Source of the DNA: Sphingobacterium corticibacterium
Lineage (GTDB): Bacteria > Bacteroidota > Bacteroidia > Sphingobacteriales > Sphingobacteriaceae
Assembly (NCBI RefSeq): GCF_004208525.1
Contig: NZ_SGIT01000002.1
Span: 744,001 to 808,000, forward strand
DNA: 64,000 nt
Direction of reading: 5' to 3'
Under the pieces are notes generated by a model. That model was not told the DNA's origin, made no database searches, and saw nothing but the letters and a program-made list of their open reading frames with translations. A program made the position numbers and the translations under genes. Positions 61,192 to 64,000 of this stretch are shown here, piece by piece; position 1 is the stretch's first letter; each line of letters starts with the position of its first letter.

Positions 61192-62616
61192 TCACCAATC
61201 ATCCGTTCGGAATGAACTTACCGGTAGACCGTTGACTCCGAACAAGTCTCCGATCACAAAATCTTTAAACGCATAGCGCACAGCAACGGGATTGGCTACA
61301 CGTGGGGAGGAGACAACGGTCGTTTTCCCCTGTACAATCGCATCCGCGGGGTAAAAAACTTTATTTTCACCTGCGATTTCAAAGCTTTTGATATCCTTTC
61401 CGAAGGATGTCAATCCCAATGGCGCATCTTTAAATTGTACAACCACGGTGCTCCCTTTTATAACCATACTGTCGTAAACCGGACTCCTATGATTCAGCCC
61501 TTCCATATGATAAGCATCCCCTAGGGCTAATAAAGCTAGACGCTCACCCCCTTCTTTCTTATGTGCCGGGTGGATACAGTTCTTCTCCCCTATATCCATT
61601 GTTACCGCCATGCCGGACGCCGGTATCTTCGCCAAGGACTTTCGCTGGGCATCCCGTATAAATGCCGAATTATATTTTCCGCCAACATAATATGGTGGCA
61701 ACGACGCATAATCAAACGGGGCAATCTGTGTAAAATAAAAGGGCAACGTATCATCTTTCCACAACGCACGATATTTCTCCACCATCCGTGGAAACAAAAT
61801 TTCATACCGATCAGCTGTTTCGTAGTTCGACTCTCCCTGATACCAAATCATACCTTTAATCCCATATTCTACTAATGGATGGATCATACCGTTGTAGAGC
61901 ATAGTAGGTACACGGTTTTTATCTTTAAGTCCTTCTTCTTGTTGCGGAATTTCGACGCCTTCGACATCTTTCAACCAGGCCGCGTCCATCCACGCTTCTA
62001 TATTCGAACCACCATAACTGCTGTGAATAAGTCCAATAGGGACGTCCAAGACTTCGCGCAATCTTCGTCCAAAGAAATAAGCGGTTGCACTGAAGCTGGC
62101 CACATTTTGCGGATTAGCTCGCTTCCATACAGAAGGCTTGCTGTCTTCCGCCGGTTTCAGTAAGGGATTGCGTGGCACGGTATATAATCGCAACTGTTCA
62201 TCTTTAGATCCCAAAATGGCATCCGTACTACCGATAATCGGTTGTGCCGGGTACCCCTTCAAGGGCATCTCCATATTGGATTGTCCAGAACATAACCACA
62301 CCTCACCGATCAGCACATCGTCCAACACAATCGTATTCTCTTCTGAAACCGTGATACGATATGGTCCTCCTGCCTCCGGCGTTTGGACGAACAAACGCCA
62401 CATCCCTTTTTCATTTGCTTTTACATGATATTCTTTTTGGTCCCAAGAGGTTACGACCTGTACAGTCGCTGCACCTGTCGCCCAACCCCACACCGGCACA
62501 CGCTTTTGCTGCTGTAATACCATTCCATCCGTAAAAATAGCGGAAAGCCGGACTTCAGCGTGTCCGGCAAATGAAATGAATAGTAACCATAAGATTGTTA
62601 GCTTCTTCATAAGCAT
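61192..62616 (-). CDS. Sialate O-acetylesterase-family carbohydrate esterase
   Basis: 474 residues with signal peptide ending near GHAE. VRLSAIFTDGMVLQQQKRVPVWGW and the GEVWLCSGQSNMEMPL block with the nucleophilic Ser, IGLIHSSYGGSNIEAWM, GIKGMIWYQGESN and a late NCIHPAHK with the His define the SASA/SGNH family. Despite the name, members in plant-polysaccharide loci remove acetyl groups from pectin or xylan. Start 19 nt after the GH127 stop; same unit. Exact acetyl target unknown. Confidence 0.9.
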   Translation of the reverse strand: MLMKKLTILWLLFISFAGHAEVRLSAIFTDGMVLQQQKRVPVWGWATGAATVQVVTSWDQKEYHVKANEKGMWRLFVQTPEAGGPYRITVSEENTIVLDDVLIGEVWLCSGQSNMEMPLKGYPAQPIIGSTDAILGSKDEQLRLYTVPRNPLLKPAEDSKPSVWKRANPQNVASFSATAYFFGRRLREVLDVPIGLIHSSYGGSNIEAWMDAAWLKDVEGVEIPQQEEGLKDKNRVPTMLYNGMIHPLVEYGIKGMIWYQGESNYETADRYEILFPRMVEKYRALWKDDTLPFYFTQIAPFDYASLPPYYVGGKYNSAFIRDAQRKSLAKIPASGMAVTMDIGEKNCIHPAHKKEGGERLALLALGDAYHMEGLNHRSPVYDSMVIKGSTVVVQFKDAPLGLTSFGKDIKSFEIAGENKVFYPADAIVQGKTTVVSSPRVANPVAVRYAFKDFVIGDLFGVNGLPVSSFRTDDW

Positions 62617-62635
62617 CTTGTATTATTCCTCATCT

Positions 62636-64000
62636 CTACTTTCTTGGTAACCAAACGGCCATATCACCGAAGGTACGATTTCCCCATGCGAAATACGGGA
62701 CAAGCCGTACCGAAACAGCTTCTTGCTCGTCGGCCGATACTTTCCTGTATAAGGCGTTCCACTTTTCGGTATTATCGGTGTAGGCATTGCCTTGTAAGAA
62801 TACAATAGGTTGTCCAAGAACCGATTCTACTACAGGTTCAAAGCTACTTGATGCATTAATCTTCAAATCAAACACATCTGCATTTTCCGGAACATCCGCT
62901 TTCTCAAGGCAGTAAACTACCGGCCCACGCATGACCGCCACTTGGTTTCGTGCTTCCTCTACCAATGGATTTGCTTCCATAAATGTCACGTTCATCGGCA
63001 AATGCAATGTAATACGGTCTCCTTTTTTTAGCCCGCTCGACAATACGGCATAACCGTTTTCAGTCTGAAACGCTATTTTCTCGTTATTTTTAGTAATTTC
63101 TGCTCCTTCTGCCCATCCCGGGATACGAACTTTCAACGCGTAGTTTGTTGGTAATTCCTCCATAACAAACGAAGCATCACCATCCCATGGGTAATTAGAC
63201 TCCTGCGTAATCTTAATCTTTTGCCCTTTATATTCCGTATCGAGCACGTTTCCGCCAAATAGATTGACCCATACCGCATCATCGGAAACACTGTAAGCAT
63301 AACTGCTAACCTCCGCAATCGTACGTACCACATTCGGCGGACAGCAATTAGACAACGAAATATAAGGTACACGTTTTTTGGACCAACGTTGCTGAAAGGG
63401 CAAATTAGAAGAGTAACTCAACGGATTCGTATATAAAAACTTATCGCCATCTAAACTGATACCCGACAATACGCTGTTATAAAGTGCCAGTTCCAGCACG
63501 TCTATATATTTGGCATCGCCCGTAAACGCTGCCATGCGCCAATTCCATAACATATTGCCAATATTCGCACAGGTTTCATTATGTGCTGTTAAATTCGGCA
63601 GTTGATAGTCTCGCCCAAACGCCTGATGTATTTTCTGTACATCTGTGGGGTTGTAAGAAGTACCATCCGGTGATGTTCCATCATACAGGGAACCTAGACC
63701 TCCGGTAATATACATTTTGTGCTTAACGACATCATCCCATATTGCAAAAAGACGATTGCTCAACGTAGTATCCTGTATTTCTGTAACCAGATCGGTTACG
63801 CCGGCATACAGATAGCTTGCTCTCACCGCGTGGCCCATCGCTTTATTCTGTTGACGAAATGGAATACGGTCTTGGTTATCGTCCGTACCGTCCTCGATTT
63901 CGCCCTTGATATCGATCAGGTGTTGTGCCAATTCTAAATATTTAGGGTCTTTCGTCGTACGATACAGCTCAATTGTCCCCATGTAATGCGATGGGCAGAT
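62636..64000 (-). CDS. GH127 beta-L-arabinofuranosidase-family protein (5' part outside window)
   Basis: The frame runs from the stop at 62636 through the window end without interruption; upstream of the internal ATG at 63982 it continues as ICPSHYMGTIELYRTTKD, so the true start lies beyond 64000. Motifs: AFGRDYQLPNLTAHNETCANIGNMLWNW (acid Glu region), LSNCCPPNVVRTIAE with the Cys nucleophile pair, and the C-terminal beta-sandwich (LKVRIPGWAEGAEI, VAVMRGPVVYCLE). GH127 enzymes remove beta-L-arabinofuranose; some relatives act on other pectic sugars. First visible gene of the minus-strand unit with the esterase and DUF5703 genes. Confidence 0.92.
   Translation of the reverse strand: MCPSHYMGTIELYRTTKDPKYLELAQHLIDIKGEIEDGTDDNQDRIPFRQQNKAMGHAVRASYLYAGVTDLVTEIQDTTLSNRLFAIWDDVVKHKMYITGGLGSLYDGTSPDGTSYNPTDVQKIHQAFGRDYQLPNLTAHNETCANIGNMLWNWRMAAFTGDAKYIDVLELALYNSVLSGISLDGDKFLYTNPLSYSSNLPFQQRWSKKRVPYISLSNCCPPNVVRTIAEVSSYAYSVSDDAVWVNLFGGNVLDTEYKGQKIKITQESNYPWDGDASFVMEELPTNYALKVRIPGWAEGAEITKNNEKIAFQTENGYAVLSSGLKKGDRITLHLPMNVTFMEANPLVEEARNQVAVMRGPVVYCLEKADVPENADVFDLKINASSSFEPVVESVLGQPIVFLQGNAYTDNTEKWNALYRKVSADEQEAVSVRLVPYFAWGNRTFGDMAVWLPRK

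Overview
The window comes from a Bacteroidota chromosome, most likely a Sphingobacteriaceae member (Sphingobacterium/Pedobacter type). Three complete SusC/SusD pairs, a hybrid two-component regulator, lipoprotein signals on many glycan-binding proteins and enzymes, and TAnnTTTG-like promoter boxes point there. It is almost entirely carbohydrate utilisation. I saw no tRNA, rRNA, CRISPR array, transposase or phage gene.

Layout. (1) 1-20.9 kb, minus strand: a rhamnogalacturonan (pectin RG-I) utilisation locus. A probable eight-gene operon runs from 20755 down to 8728: GH28, PL11 lyase, two CE12 acetylesterases, GH105, GH2, L-rhamnose mutarotase and GH106, closed by a terminator at 8669-8699. A SusC/SusD pair follows (8571-3879, terminator 3826-3855), then a PL22-like lyase, a DUF4861 protein and a second GH106 cut by the window edge. 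(2) 21.2-42.0 kb, mostly plus strand: a block that looks devoted to L-fucose or fucosylated glycans. It holds a FucP-type permease, an aldo/keto reductase, an AraC regulator, a fucose-type mutarotase, a GH29 fucosidase, two SusC/SusD pairs, two surface-glycan-binding-like lipoproteins, an isomerase-family protein and a second AraC regulator. (3) 42.04-43.12 kb: a roughly 1 kb gene-free scar with a 20-copy 21-bp periodic repeat, two strong inverted repeats, and broken 3' ends of a GH2 gene and a GH29 gene. (4) 43.1-52.7 kb: GH2 beta-galactosidase, a GntR-type regulator, a hybrid two-component regulator and a second GH28. (5) 52.7-58.7 kb: an L-rhamnose operon (rhaT, bifunctional rhamnulose-1-phosphate aldolase/dehydrogenase, rhaI, rhamnulokinase). 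(6) 58.8-64.0 kb: a DUF5703 protein, a sialate O-acetylesterase-like protein and a GH127 gene cut by the window edge.

How it fits together. Surface and periplasmic enzymes deacetylate and cut RG-I. GH105, GH28 and GH106 release unsaturated galacturonate, galacturonate and rhamnose. RhaM equilibrates the rhamnose anomers, RhaT imports rhamnose, and the rha enzymes convert it to dihydroxyacetone phosphate and lactate or lactaldehyde. The hybrid regulator, the GntR protein and two AraC proteins are the local control candidates.

The most useful non-coding observations are: a shared direct-repeat operator lying exactly 26 nt from a -7-like box at four RG/rhamnose promoters; a related box 32 nt from a different -7-like sequence at two more promoters; a different GTCGATA word found only in front of fucose-block genes; and the composite scar at 42-43 kb, which looks like the remains of a divergent GH2/GH29 gene pair whose interior was lost and which now carries the periodic array. 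All family assignments are from reading the sequence; no search was run.
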